Shown: positions 25,639 to 34,832, numbered from the stretch's first letter. The stretch: 64,000 nucleotides of DNA from Streptomyces sp. CB01373 (GCF_002803075.1 NZ_NNBK01000028.1:20814-84813); one strand, 5' to 3'. Numbers and translations: made by a program. The notes: generated by a model from the letters alone, not told the origin.

Positions 25639-25669
25639 GGCGCGGGGACCGGAGCCGGCGTCCCGCGCC
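25639..25669 (+). terminator. Hairpin after the UbiA gene
   Basis: GGCGCGGGGAC (25639-25649) pairs with GTCCCGCGCC (25660-25669) with one bulged base. It lies 11 bases after the UbiA stop and before the adenylating-enzyme gene, so it could end or attenuate the transcript between them. There is no T run, as is usual in this type of genome. Confidence 0.45.
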
Positions 25670-25739
25670 CCGCCCGACCCGCCGCATCTCACCTTCCTTC
25701 AACTCCCGTGCGTGTGAAGTGACTCCACGGAGGTACCCG

Positions 25740-27113
25740 ATGAAGCTCCCCGCCCCCGGAAGGTTCTTCGACGTCCTGGCCGACCGCGGCACCGGGACGA
25801 CGGTCCATCTGAGCCGGCCGCTGGACATCGCGGACGACGGCCGGACGACGTACGACCTCCCTGACCTGGCCCGGTTGGTGAGCCAGGCCGCGGGCTGGCT
25901 GGAGGGGCTGGGCGTGGCGCCGGGCGACCGGGTCGCCGTGATCAAACCCAACCACTGGGACTACGTCCTGCTCGCCTGCGCCGCCGCCCGCATCGGCGCG
26001 GTGCCCGCGCTGATCTCCGACCGCCTCCCGGCGGAGACGCTCCAGGTGCTGCTCAAGCGCCTGGACGCCACCGCGCTGGTCACCACCGCGGTCACGCTGG
26101 CGGCCGCGCGCGGCGCGGAGACCGACCTCACCGCCTTCACCCGCCGCACCCTCACCCTGGACGCCCCGGCACCGGGCGCGATCACGCTCGCGGACGTGCG
26201 CGGCCACCGGACACCGTCGCCCCGCCCCCGCCCGGACGACCTGACCCTGGCCATCATGCACACCTCGGGAACCACCGGGATCCCCAAGCTGGTCCGGCAC
26301 TCCGCCCGGACGCTGATCCACCGGATCGCCGCCGCCGAGGTACGCCGCCTGCCCCTGGTGTCCACCCGACGTGACGACACCGTCGCCCAGGCGGCGTCGT
26401 ACGCGCACGGGCGGGGCCTCGCCTGGACGATCAGCGTGCTGTGGCTCGCCCCGCGCGCTGCGGTGATCCTGGACGGCTGCGACCTCCGGCTCGCCGAACC
26501 CGTCCTGCGCGCCCATCCGCCGACCGTGCTGGAGGCCGCGCCCTCGGCCTTCGTACGCTGGCAAGCGCTGGCGAGAGAGCCGGACACCCCGTTCCACGAC
26601 GTCCGGCTCTACATCAACACCTTCGACGCCGTCCACCCGCCCACGGTACGGACGTTCCTGACCGCGACCCGGCGCCGGCTGCCGCTGTGGGTGCAGGTCT
26701 GGGGACAGTCCGAGACCGGGCCGCTCACCTTCCGCTGTCTGACGCGCAGGTCCGTACGCGCGATCGGCGAGCGCCACCCCACCACCCGTGACCTGGGGCG
26801 GAGCGTGCCCGGCAGGACCGGGCTGCGTGTGGTGGACCCGGCGACCCTCCAGCCGCTGGGGCGGGGCAGGGCAGGTCTGGTGCAGGCGCGCACCCGGACG
26901 CTGTGCGCCGGATACGTCAGCGAAGCGGAGCGGATGCGCGCCAAGTTGTCCGGGCCCTGGTTCACCACCGGGGACCTCGGGCTCATCACCCGCTCCGGCC
27001 GGCTGCTGCTGCTCGACCGCGAGGTGGACACGATCCCCGACGGCCTCCGGTCCGGCCTGCGCCTTTCAGCCGGCCCGAGCCGGCCGCTCCGTGCGAGTGC
27101 TCGAGGCGGATGA
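25740..27113 (+). CDS. Adenylate-forming (ANL) enzyme, C-terminally short
   Basis: A 457-residue relative of acyl-CoA synthetases. GGAGG precedes ATG 25740 by seven bases. The AMP-binding core is complete: the P-loop-like HTSGTTGIPK near 175-184, WGQSETGP near 320, and FTTGDLG near 412, then LLLLDREVD. The C-terminal subdomain of about 100 residues, which carries the catalytic Lys, is absent; the frame ends in a short Arg/Ser-rich tail at a stop. Either a frameshift or deletion removed it, or the protein works without it and only forms the adenylate poorly. The likely substrate is a carboxylic acid. It lies between the UbiA gene and a TetR regulator. Confidence 0.78.
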   Translation: MKLPAPGRFFDVLADRGTGTTVHLSRPLDIADDGRTTYDLPDLARLVSQAAGWLEGLGVAPGDRVAVIKPNHWDYVLLACAAARIGAVPALISDRLPAETLQVLLKRLDATALVTTAVTLAAARGAETDLTAFTRRTLTLDAPAPGAITLADVRGHRTPSPRPRPDDLTLAIMHTSGTTGIPKLVRHSARTLIHRIAAAEVRRLPLVSTRRDDTVAQAASYAHGRGLAWTISVLWLAPRAAVILDGCDLRLAEPVLRAHPPTVLEAAPSAFVRWQALAREPDTPFHDVRLYINTFDAVHPPTVRTFLTATRRRLPLWVQVWGQSETGPLTFRCLTRRSVRAIGERHPTTRDLGRSVPGRTGLRVVDPATLQPLGRGRAGLVQARTRTLCAGYVSEAERMRAKLSGPWFTTGDLGLITRSGRLLLLDREVDTIPDGLRSGLRLSAGPSRPLRASARGG

Positions 27114-27274
27114 CCAGCCGCCGGGCCTGCCGGAGGCGAGGCCGCCGTCCCCTCGGCCGAGATCGTCACGCCACCGGATCCTGTCCGCCGACGCGCGCCG
27201 AGGTCTCTGCTTTCCCCGCCGCGTCCTGGGTGATCGCGCAATCACAGAACTGACGGGGTATTGACTCCCCTACA

Positions 27275-27283
27275 CCTATTAGG
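27275..27283. promoter_or_regulatory. Small palindrome before the TetR gene
   Basis: CCTATTAGG is a perfect nine-base palindrome 13 bases before the chosen TetR start, inside an AT-rich patch that also has TTGACT at 27261-27266. TetR regulators usually bind such sites over their own promoter. The short arms make this tentative. Confidence 0.3.
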
Positions 27284-27296
27284 GTTTCTTAAGGGT

Positions 27297-27974
27297 ATGA
27301 GGGAGGACCGGAGACTGCGTCGGCGCAACGAAACCGTGCGGGAGATCCTCGACACCGCGCTCGAGGTGATGGCGGAAGAAGGCGTCGCCGCGCTGAGCAT
27401 GTCCGAGGTGGCCCGGCGGATGGGGATGCGGCCGCCCTCGCTCTACCAGTACTTCCCGTCCAGGACGGCCGTCTACGACGCCCTGTTCGAGCGGGGGATG
27501 CGGGAGACGGTCGGTGTCCTGGAGCCGTACCGGGACATGCTGTCCCGCGATCCGCGCGGTGCCCTCCTGGCGGGCCAGCAGGCCACCGTCGCCTGGGCGA
27601 TGGCCCATCCGGTGCTGGCACAACTGCTGTACTGGCGGCCCGTACCCGGATTCGAACCGACCCCGCGGGCCTTCGAACCCGCGGTGCGGCAACTGGAACT
27701 CCTGCGGGACGCCCTCCGGGCCGCCGTGCGCGCCGGGCAGCTGTCGCCCGCCGCCGCCGACGAGGAGGGGGTGGCCCTGTGCACGGCGCTGATGGCGGGC
27801 GTGATCAGCCAGCAGCTCGCCAACGAGCCGTCCGCGCGGGTCGAGGAGGGGCGCTTCACCCGGCTCACCCGGACGGCGATGGACATGTTCTTCCACTTCT
27901 ACGCCCCCAAGGAGGGCGAGAGCGATGACGCAGACCTACGGGGAGGCCGCACGCCTGCCGCAGACCGACCGTGA
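27297..27974 (+). CDS. TetR/AcrR-family regulator
   Basis: A 225-residue regulator. The N-terminal helix-turn-helix is clear: ILDTALEVMAEEGVAALSMS then EVARRMGMRPPSLYQYFPSR with the DNA-contacting YQYFPS. The C-terminal ligand domain (about 80-200) contains PVLAQLLYWRPVPGFEP, seen in the TetR_C_33-like group. ATG 27297 lacks a spaced ribosome-binding site, so the message may be leaderless; TTG 27261 is an alternative. It follows the truncated adenylating enzyme and overlaps the start of the next gene by 50 bases, so that gene is almost surely cotranscribed. Confidence 0.88.
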   Translation: MREDRRLRRRNETVREILDTALEVMAEEGVAALSMSEVARRMGMRPPSLYQYFPSRTAVYDALFERGMRETVGVLEPYRDMLSRDPRGALLAGQQATVAWAMAHPVLAQLLYWRPVPGFEPTPRAFEPAVRQLELLRDALRAAVRAGQLSPAAADEEGVALCTALMAGVISQQLANEPSARVEEGRFTRLTRTAMDMFFHFYAPKEGESDDADLRGGRTPAADRP

Positions 27975-28719
27975 CCAGTCGGCCGCGGTCGCCGAAGCGG
28001 AAGGCCGAGCCGCCATGGCCGTACTGGAGAAGCTGGGTGACGACGACTGGCACCGTCCCACCGACTGCGTGGAGTGGGACGTGCGCACCCTGGTCTCCCA
28101 CCTCGTCGCCCAGTGCGAGGACAACATCTCCCTGGCCACCATGGCGCGCAGGGAGATCACGGGCAGGCTGCGCCATCCTGGCATGGGCCCTGTCGACGCC
28201 CACATGGCCGCGCAGGTCGCCGACCACACCACCGCGTCCGGACCGGAGTTGACCAAGCGGTTCGGGCTGCTGTGGCCCCGCGCCGCACGGGCGCGACGGC
28301 GCCGCCCGGGACTGCTGCGGCGCGCCAGGATCGACACCGGTGTGGCCGCGGCGCCCCGGATGTCCGTCGGCCACCTGCTCGACACCGTCTACAACCGCGA
28401 CCTGTGGATGCACCGCATCGACCTGACCCGGGCCACGGGACAGTCCCTCGTGGTGGGCGAGCACGACCGGCTCATCGTCGAGCAGGTGATCCGCGACCTT
28501 GCCCTGGCCTGGTCCGGGGCACCCGTCGCGCTGGAGCTGACCGGGCCCGCCGGGGGCGCGTGGCTGCTCGGCTCGGGCGAGCCGGCGTCGGTCGTCCGGG
28601 CGGACGCCGTCGCCTGTCTGCGCGCCCTGGCCGGACGCGATCCGGACGTGCCGCTGGAACTGGTCCGGGGAGCGGATACGGCGCTCGCGGCCGTCCGCCG
28701 GGCCCGGGTCGTCTTCTGA
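27925..28719 (+). CDS. DinB/maleylpyruvate-isomerase-type protein
   Basis: A 264-residue protein with the DinB-like four-helix bundle of the mycothiol-dependent maleylpyruvate isomerase N-terminal family: WHRPTDCVEWDVRTLVSHLV near 42-61, and later SVGHLLDTVYNRDLWMHRID, which supplies the metal-binding His residues. Members bind a divalent metal and may use mycothiol as a thiol cofactor. A small C-terminal domain follows. GGAGGG lies upstream of ATG 27925. It overlaps the TetR gene and is probably its cotranscribed target, so the regulator may respond to a compound this enzyme handles. Confidence 0.8.
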   Translation: MTQTYGEAARLPQTDRDQSAAVAEAEGRAAMAVLEKLGDDDWHRPTDCVEWDVRTLVSHLVAQCEDNISLATMARREITGRLRHPGMGPVDAHMAAQVADHTTASGPELTKRFGLLWPRAARARRRRPGLLRRARIDTGVAAAPRMSVGHLLDTVYNRDLWMHRIDLTRATGQSLVVGEHDRLIVEQVIRDLALAWSGAPVALELTGPAGGAWLLGSGEPASVVRADAVACLRALAGRDPDVPLELVRGADTALAAVRRARVVF

Positions 28720-28811
28720 TCCGCCGTCGGGCGCCCTGGGAGCAGGCCCGGACGGAACCGTGGAACGGCGTTGTGCCGGTGCCGCCCGGGCCGCGCGCCT
28801 TCGTGGCCGCG

Positions 28812-28859
28812 GCGCCGGGGCGCCGGGGGTGCCGGGGGTGCCGGGGCGCCGGGGGCGCC
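28812..28859. repeat. Nine-base tandem repeat between convergent genes
   Basis: The unit YGCCGGGGG is repeated about five times with one-base slips. It lies in the short space between the DinB-like gene and the convergent beta-galactosidase gene. It is probably slippage-prone low-complexity DNA without a coding role. Confidence 0.55.
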
Positions 28860-28860
28860 G

Positions 28861-30690
28861 CTACGAGGTGAAGGTCTCGATGTACTCCTCGGGCTCCCCC
28901 AGCTCCGGCGCGTCGCGCAGTTCGATGTGCTCCCCCAGGCGTTCCAGCTCCAGCAGGGTGACGGTGTTCTCGCCCGGTACCAGGAGCGGCGCCGGGAGGT
29001 AGAGCGTCACCTGGGGGCCGATCTCCCAATACCGGCCGAGCAGGAAGCCGTTGATCCAGACGAACCCCTTGGCGAAGCCGGGGAGGGCCAGGAAGGTGTC
29101 CGCCCGTTCGTCCACCGTGAACCGTGCCGTGGCGAACCCGGCCGTGCCCCGCGGGTCGCCGGCGGCCGCCGCGCGGGCGACCTCCTCTCCGGACCACTCG
29201 TCCAGCGGCAGCGGGTGCGTCGTCCAGCCGTGGACCATCCGGCGTCCCACCCTGACATGGCCGAGGATGCCCTTGCCCTGTCCGAGGAGCGGGCCGTAGT
29301 TGATCCGCCCCTGGTTCTCGACGAGGAGTTCCAGCCGCACCCGCCGGCCCGTGCCCTGGAGGGTGAGCGTGCCGGTCTCCCGGTCGAGGATCCCGGCCGG
29401 GACGCCGTCGACGAAGACCTGGGCGCGGTCGTGCAGTCCGCTGACGGTCAGGTCGATGGCGCCTTCGGGGAGTTTCGGCTGCGCGCGGTGGAGCACCAGG
29501 CCGGAGGACTGTCCCAGCTCCTCGAAGGTCAGCGGGTGGGGTGAGTCCACCGGCCGGGACACGGCTTCAAGACCGTCCAGCAGTCCGGCGCCCCGGACGA
29601 CCGGGACGACGCGGGGTGCCAGCAGCACGGGGTCGGCGGGCGCCGGCTGCTCCGGGCGGCCGGTCAGGGCGTTGAGCTGGTCACGCAGGGCGCGGAACTT
29701 CGGGGTGAGCCCGCCGTGTTCGGCGATCGGCGCGTCCGAGTCGTAGCTGGTCACGGTCGGCTGGACGGACTCGCCGTCGTGGTTGGAGCCCGCCCAGAGC
29801 CCGAAGTTGGTGCCGCCGTGCGCCATGTAGAGGCTGACCGAGCCACCGGCGTCGAGGATGTCGCCCAGCGTCCCCGCCGCGCTCCGCGGCGAGCGGACGT
29901 GGTGCCGCTCCCCCCAGTGGTCGAACCAGCCGTTCCAGAACTCCGCGCAGAAAAACGGCTCGCCGCGGCGGCGCTTGCGCAGCAGGGCGGCGGCCTCGGC
30001 CGCCTGGGAGCCGAACGTCGCGGCCGCGAGCTCCTCGGGCAGGGTGCCGCCGTCGAGCATCAGCTCGGTCGGGCCGTCGGCCGTGAAGAGCAGTTCGGTG
30101 ATGCCGCGCTCCACCAGGGCGTCGCGGAGCCGACGCAGATACACGTGGTCGTCGCCGTAGCTGCCGTACTCGTTCTCGACCTGCACCGCGACAACGGGCC
30201 CGCCTTGCGCGGCCTGAAGGGCGGCGAGACGCGGGATCAACCGGTCGAACCAGCCCGCGACGGCGTCCGTGAAGGGGCCGTGGGAGGACCGCGGACGCAT
30301 CCCCGGCGTGCCCGTCAGCCAGGCGGGCAGCCCTCCGTTGTCCCATTCGGCGCAGATGTACGGGCCGGGCCGCACGATCGCGTCCAGGCCGGCCTCCTGC
30401 GCGAGGCGCAGGAACCGTTCGACGTCGCGCCACCCGTCGAAGCTCGCCCGGCCCCGGTGCCGCTCGTGGAAGTTCCACGGCACATAGGTGTCGACCGTGT
30501 TCAGACCCAGGGCGGCCAGTCGTGCCAGCCGGTCCGCCCACTGCTCGGGGTGCACCCGGAAGTAGTGCAGCGACCCGGCGAGCACGCGGTGCGGACGGCC
30601 GTACCGCAGGAGCTCTCCGTCCGGGTGGGACAGGGCGGGCGCCGGCTGTTCCTCTCTCATGACGCGGTGGCGCGCGTCCGGCTTCTTCAC
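28861..30690 (-). CDS. GH35-family beta-galactosidase
   Basis: A 609-residue glycosidase with no signal peptide, so it probably acts in the cytoplasm on imported sugar. GTG 30690 follows AAGGAG by seven bases. The TIM barrel has GSLHYFRVHPEQW and NTVDTYVPWNFHE; the acid/base is Glu174 in VQVENEYGSYG and the nucleophile Glu250 in FCAEFWNGWFDHWG. Beta-sandwich domains fill the C-terminal 250 residues, including WINGFLLGRYWEIGPQ. GH35 enzymes remove terminal beta-galactose. No sugar transporter or LacI regulator is adjacent, so its substrate supply is not evident here. Confidence 0.93.
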   Translation of the reverse strand: MKKPDARHRVMREEQPAPALSHPDGELLRYGRPHRVLAGSLHYFRVHPEQWADRLARLAALGLNTVDTYVPWNFHERHRGRASFDGWRDVERFLRLAQEAGLDAIVRPGPYICAEWDNGGLPAWLTGTPGMRPRSSHGPFTDAVAGWFDRLIPRLAALQAAQGGPVVAVQVENEYGSYGDDHVYLRRLRDALVERGITELLFTADGPTELMLDGGTLPEELAAATFGSQAAEAAALLRKRRRGEPFFCAEFWNGWFDHWGERHHVRSPRSAAGTLGDILDAGGSVSLYMAHGGTNFGLWAGSNHDGESVQPTVTSYDSDAPIAEHGGLTPKFRALRDQLNALTGRPEQPAPADPVLLAPRVVPVVRGAGLLDGLEAVSRPVDSPHPLTFEELGQSSGLVLHRAQPKLPEGAIDLTVSGLHDRAQVFVDGVPAGILDRETGTLTLQGTGRRVRLELLVENQGRINYGPLLGQGKGILGHVRVGRRMVHGWTTHPLPLDEWSGEEVARAAAAGDPRGTAGFATARFTVDERADTFLALPGFAKGFVWINGFLLGRYWEIGPQVTLYLPAPLLVPGENTVTLLELERLGEHIELRDAPELGEPEEYIETFTS

Positions 30691-30799
30691 GGCCGCTCCT
30701 TCGAGGTGGAGTACGGAGAACGGAACTCCGGCTCCGAGGATGCTAGCGATGCGGCGAGGACGGGGCGGCGCGATTGCGGCAGTCCGGCGGTGCCCGGCG

Positions 30800-32098
30800 C
30801 TACGGGACGTGCCGCGCCGGGCTGGTGGCCAGGTGGAGCAGGGACTCCAGGGGGCCGCGCCGGAACAGCCGGGTCCATACGGCGGCCAGCAGCACGGCGG
30901 CGGCGATGAAGGCGAGGAGCACGGGAAGGCCGGACATGCCGTCGTCGTCGATCGCGGCCACGTGGCAGACGTCCGAGAGGAACCACAGGGCGACGATGTG
31001 CAGGACGTACACGGTCAGCGCGATCATGCCGACCGCGGCGACGGGTCCGGCCGCGCGCGTGAGCCGTGGCAGCCGGTCGGCGACGGTCAGGCACACGGCC
31101 AACACCACCAGGGCCACGCCCGTGTTGCCGAGGATGGAGAACGTCGTCTCGCTGTGCGGCGCGGCCACCAGCAGCCAGGCGGGCGGGACGTGGTCCCCGG
31201 TGTCGCCGACCCGGTCGGACCACCACGCCGAGTTCGCCGAGCTGCCGTCCGTGGCGGCCGAGACGGCCGTCAGGGCGCGCGGGACCAGGCGCAGGGCCAG
31301 CCAGGAGCCGCCGTAGCCGAGCAGGGCGAGAGCGCCCCCGGCGGCGGCCAGCCGGGACCGGACACGAGGCCTGCCGAGGTCGAGCCGGGCCACCGCCATG
31401 CCCGCGACCAGGAACGGGATCCAGGCGAGGACCGGATACCCGCCGGTGAACAGCAGTCCGATGACGCCGTCCGTGCCGGTGATCCGGGCCAGCGGGTCCC
31501 GGGCTACGACCGCGTCCGCCCACTGCCCGTCCTCGATCGACTTCCGCACCACGAAGAGGATCTGGGGCAGGACCAGCGCACCCGCCGCGGCGATGAGCGC
31601 GAGGACCCCGGCCCGCAGCCGGTACAGCGGCAGGACGGCCAGGAAGAGCAGTCCGTAGAAGCTCAGGATCACGTCGACTCCGGTGCCCAGCGCGGTCAGG
31701 GCGTAGCCGAGCACCACGAGCACGACGGCGCGGATCACGACCCTGACCATGGCCTGGCGGCCGGCCCGCCCGGTCCGGGGGCGCGGCCGGCCGGTCAGGA
31801 TGATCAGCGAGAAGCCGGCCAGCACCGCGAAGAGCGCGGAGGAGCGGCCCCGTGCCGTCTCCAGCACGAACCCCACAGGACCGCCCACGGTCACGTCGGG
31901 TCCGACGTGCGCCGAGTACATGCCGAAGACCGCGAGTCCCCGGGCGAGGTCGATGCCGATCAGCCGTCCCGTCGAGGGCGGCCCGGCGCGGGTGGCTGCG
32001 GGCTCGGCGCCCGGCCCGGACGGCGTCTGTGACGGCACGGCCGACGATGTGTTCTGCGTCATGTCCTCAGACTGTGCCAAATACCCGTCGTAACCCAT
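30800..32098 (-). CDS. Multi-pass membrane acyltransferase, HGSNAT/DUF418-like
   Basis: A 432-residue protein with about ten membrane helices. RLIGIDLARGLAVFGMYSAH near 45-64 is the hallmark first helix of the heparan-alpha-glucosaminide N-acetyltransferase-like and DUF418 families, and ALFAVLAGFSLIILTGR follows. These enzymes are thought to move acyl groups across the membrane to sugars or lipids. ATG 32098 is used for its upstream AAAGGTGG; ATG 32062 (MTQNTSS) is possible. It lies downstream of the beta-galactosidase promoter region and is divergent from a two-component pair. Confidence 0.8.
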   Translation of the reverse strand: MGYDGYLAQSEDMTQNTSSAVPSQTPSGPGAEPAATRAGPPSTGRLIGIDLARGLAVFGMYSAHVGPDVTVGGPVGFVLETARGRSSALFAVLAGFSLIILTGRPRPRTGRAGRQAMVRVVIRAVVLVVLGYALTALGTGVDVILSFYGLLFLAVLPLYRLRAGVLALIAAAGALVLPQILFVVRKSIEDGQWADAVVARDPLARITGTDGVIGLLFTGGYPVLAWIPFLVAGMAVARLDLGRPRVRSRLAAAGGALALLGYGGSWLALRLVPRALTAVSAATDGSSANSAWWSDRVGDTGDHVPPAWLLVAAPHSETTFSILGNTGVALVVLAVCLTVADRLPRLTRAAGPVAAVGMIALTVYVLHIVALWFLSDVCHVAAIDDDGMSGLPVLLAFIAAAVLLAAVWTRLFRRGPLESLLHLATSPARHVP

Positions 32099-32258
32099 AT
32101 GCCACCTTTCCGGACGCACCCCCGCCGGTAGACCGTAGCCGCCCCGGCCGACCGGCCGTCACCGTCCCGCCGGTGGACGGGAGTACGCACGGTCCGCAAG
32201 CAGGCGGACGCTCTCCGTGATACAGATCGAGCGACGGGCTGCGACGAGCGGAGCGCAC

Positions 32259-32927
32259 GTGATCCGGGTGGTGGTGGTCGACGACGAGGCCCTGGTCCGC
32301 GGGGGCTTCACGCACATCCTCAACGCGGCGGACGGCATCGAGGTCGTGGCGGCCGTGCACGGCGGGGAGGCGGTACGGGCGGTGCGCGAGTCGCACCCCG
32401 ATGTCGTACTGCTGGACATCCGGATGCCGGACGTGGACGGGCTCATCGTCCTGGCCGACCTGCGGCGTCTGCCGGACCCTCCGGTGGTCGCCATGCTCAC
32501 CACGTTCGACACCGACGAGTACGTGGCGACCGCGCTGCGCTCGGGAGCCGCCGGTTTCCTGCTCAAGGACACCGACCCCGAGCACCTGCCGTCCCTGGTG
32601 CGTGCCCTTGCCCAGGGCGGCACGGTGCTGTCCTCCACGGTCACCCGGACGGTGGTGGACGGCTACCTCAACAACGGTGTGCGCGAGCCGTCCGCCGTCC
32701 GGCTCACGGCCCGGCTGACCGAACGGGAGCGCGCCGTCCTCGTCCTCATGGCCGAAGGGCTCGCCAACACCGACATCGGCGCCCGGCTGCACCTGAGCAC
32801 CGGCACTGTGAAGGGACATGTCAGCGCCGTACTCGGCAAGCTCGGGGTCGGCAGCCGCGTCGAGGCGGCGCTGATCGCCGAACGTGCGGGCCTGCTCCCG
32901 CCGTCGCGGGACGGCCGTAGCGGATGA
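32259..32927 (+). CDS. NarL/FixJ-family response regulator
   Basis: A 222-residue regulator from GTG 32259, six bases after GGAG; a longer frame adds only 14 unsupported residues. The receiver has VVDDEALVRGG, the phospho-Asp in LLDIRMPDVDG, and the Lys in LLKDTDPEH. The LuxR-type domain carries LTERERAVLVLMAEGLANTD and STGTVKGHVSAVL. Here the regulator precedes its kinase, the reverse of the 22-kb pair, and the two are coupled by ATGA. Confidence 0.92.
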   Translation: MIRVVVVDDEALVRGGFTHILNAADGIEVVAAVHGGEAVRAVRESHPDVVLLDIRMPDVDGLIVLADLRRLPDPPVVAMLTTFDTDEYVATALRSGAAGFLLKDTDPEHLPSLVRALAQGGTVLSSTVTRTVVDGYLNNGVREPSAVRLTARLTERERAVLVLMAEGLANTDIGARLHLSTGTVKGHVSAVLGKLGVGSRVEAALIAERAGLLPPSRDGRSG

Positions 32928-34036
32928 GTCCGCGACGGCCGCAGCCCGCTCTGCTGGACGCCGCCCTGGTGCTGGCCTCGCTGGCCGACGCCGCGGTCCA
33001 CGTCCGCGTCGAGCCGCGGGTGGCCACGGCCTGCGCGCTGCTCGCCGCCCTGGCCCTGGCCCTGCGCCGCCGGCTGCCCCTCACGACGTTCGTGCTGACG
33101 CTCCCGGCCACCCTGGTCAGCGAGGCGGTCATCGCCCCGATGGCCGCGCTGTACACGCTCTCCTCGCTCAGCCGCCACCGCCCGCTCCTGGCCGGCTGCG
33201 CCCTGGTCCACGCGGCCACGGACTTCCTGCCCTGGCCGTGGTCGTCCCTGAAGGCCGCCGAACTCACCCGCACCGGCAGCCTCTTCCACCTCAGCTACGC
33301 GCTGGCCACCGCCGCCGCGCCCGTCTTCCTGGGCCAGTTGGTGCAGGCCCGGCGCGATCTGTCGCTGCGGCTCGCCGAGATCTCCGAGGCCCGCGAGTAC
33401 GAGCGGCTGCTGACCGCCCAGAGCGTCCTGGCGAAGGAACGCGCGCAGCTCGCCCGGGAGATGCACGACGTCGTGTCGCACCAGGTCAGCCTGATCGCCG
33501 TCCAGGCCGGGGCGCTCCAGGTGGCCGGCCCCGACCCCGGGACGCGCAAGGCCGCGGCGACCATCAGGCGGCTCAGTGTGGAGACGCTCGACGAGCTGCG
33601 GCACATGGTCAGCGTGCTGCGCGCCTCCGGCAGCCGCTCCACCGAACTCACCCCCCAGCCGTCCCTCGCCGACCTGCGGCGGCTGGTGGACGGCAGCGGC
33701 ATCGAGGCGGAACTGAAGACGGACCTGCCCGAGGACCTCCCTCCCCCGGTCCAGCGCGCCGTCTACCGCACCGTGCAGGAGGCGCTGACCAACATCCGCA
33801 AACACGCGCCCGGCGCCAGGGCCACCGTCCGCGTCCAGCACAGCGGCGGCACCCTGCGCGCCACGGTCACCAACACCGCCCCCACCCGGCCGGCCCTCCC
33901 GCTGCCCAGCGCCCGGCACGGCCTGGCCGGCCTGCGCCAGCGCGCCGAACTCCTCGGCGGGACGGTCACCTCCGGCCCCACGGCCGACGGGGGCTACGAA
34001 CTCCTCCTGGAGCTGCCGGCCGGCGACCCGTCATGA
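32924..34036 (+). CDS. NarL-type sensor histidine kinase
   Basis: A 370-residue kinase. About five membrane helices fill the first 135 residues with no extracellular domain. The phosphoacceptor motif is LAREMHDVVSHQVSLIAVQA with His about 181. The ATPase N box is VQEALTNIRKHA, and RHGLAGLRQRAELLGG is the G2 block; the G1 box is degenerate (VTNTAPTRP in place of the usual DNG), which is seen in several streptomycete kinases. The ATG overlaps the regulator stop. Its signal is unknown. Confidence 0.9.
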   Translation: MSPRRPQPALLDAALVLASLADAAVHVRVEPRVATACALLAALALALRRRLPLTTFVLTLPATLVSEAVIAPMAALYTLSSLSRHRPLLAGCALVHAATDFLPWPWSSLKAAELTRTGSLFHLSYALATAAAPVFLGQLVQARRDLSLRLAEISEAREYERLLTAQSVLAKERAQLAREMHDVVSHQVSLIAVQAGALQVAGPDPGTRKAAATIRRLSVETLDELRHMVSVLRASGSRSTELTPQPSLADLRRLVDGSGIEAELKTDLPEDLPPPVQRAVYRTVQEALTNIRKHAPGARATVRVQHSGGTLRATVTNTAPTRPALPLPSARHGLAGLRQRAELLGGTVTSGPTADGGYELLLELPAGDPS

Positions 34037-34124
34037 CCACCCGCGGCCCGCGGGCACGTGCCGTGCTCCGGGCCGCACCGGTCGGCGCCTCACCGGCGCG
34101 CGGTAGCTCCCGGTGCGGCGGCCG

Positions 34125-34808
34125 TCAGGATCTCCAGCGCACATAGGACTTGAACACCGGGCCGGGCAGCAGGGCCGCGAGCCGGTCCTGGTTGCGGCGT
34201 GACAGGCCGGCGAACGCGCAGCCGACTGCCGGGGCGGCCAGCAGCGCGATGAGGACGGCGACCAGTGCCGCGTCGAGCGCGCTCTCCCTCTGGTAGCCGC
34301 CGAGGACCAGGGCGCGGACCCGGATCCGCCCTCCTGCCCTGCCCTCCGCCCAGTGCAGGGCCGCGGCCGTGTCGATGAGGCTTCCGTCCTCGGCGACGAA
34401 CAGCCCGGAGCAGGTCGTGCCCTTGCCTCCCTTGCCGCTTCCCGCCGGATGGCACTCGCGGGCCGTGAACACGCCCGGGGTGCCCGCCCATCCCACCGCG
34501 GAGGCGGCGACCGTACCCAGCAGCACGATGCCGGCCAGGAAGACGGCGGACCCGCACCACCACAGGAGCCGCCGGAGCGGGGCGGCCGCGGGCGAGCCGG
34601 CCCGGTCGGCCAGTTTCCGCAGGGCCTGCTGCCGTTGCTCACCGGTGTGCCCCCAGGAGCCGGGCGCGCGGGAGGCGCCCGCGGCACCGGTCGCGGTCCC
34701 GCCGCGCCGCGCACGCCGGCGCAGCGCCGCCCTCTTGTGCGACCTCGCCACTACCCGCCTCCCGCCCGGCCGCGCCGTCCGTGGCGGCGCGCCGGCTTCG
34801 TCGTCCAC
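34125..34808 (-). CDS. Two-helix membrane protein, Rv1733c-like layout
   Basis: A 227-residue protein with a basic, Arg-rich N-terminus, a membrane segment near 83-110, an extracytoplasmic loop with two Cys (ECHP and TTCSG), and a second membrane segment near 180-202. This matches the layout of the Rv1733c-like proteins that are abundant in actinomycetes and have no known function. I cannot claim more than the layout. The GTG 34808 start lacks a clear ribosome-binding site. It follows the GNAT-AAA gene on the same strand with only 24 bases between them, so it is probably in its transcript. Confidence 0.65.
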   Translation of the reverse strand: MDDEAGAPPRTARPGGRRVVARSHKRAALRRRARRGGTATGAAGASRAPGSWGHTGEQRQQALRKLADRAGSPAAAPLRRLLWWCGSAVFLAGIVLLGTVAASAVGWAGTPGVFTARECHPAGSGKGGKGTTCSGLFVAEDGSLIDTAAALHWAEGRAGGRIRVRALVLGGYQRESALDAALVAVLIALLAAPAVGCAFAGLSRRNQDRLAALLPGPVFKSYVRWRS

Positions 34809-34832
34809 GTCGGCCCGGCATCGTCGCCCGTC

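Noticed and set aside
24100..28720. Idea that the UbiA locus is part of a large biosynthetic gene cluster
   Set aside because: No polyketide synthase, NRPS, terpene synthase of class I type or other core enzyme is in the flanking 10 kb; it is at most a compact locus.
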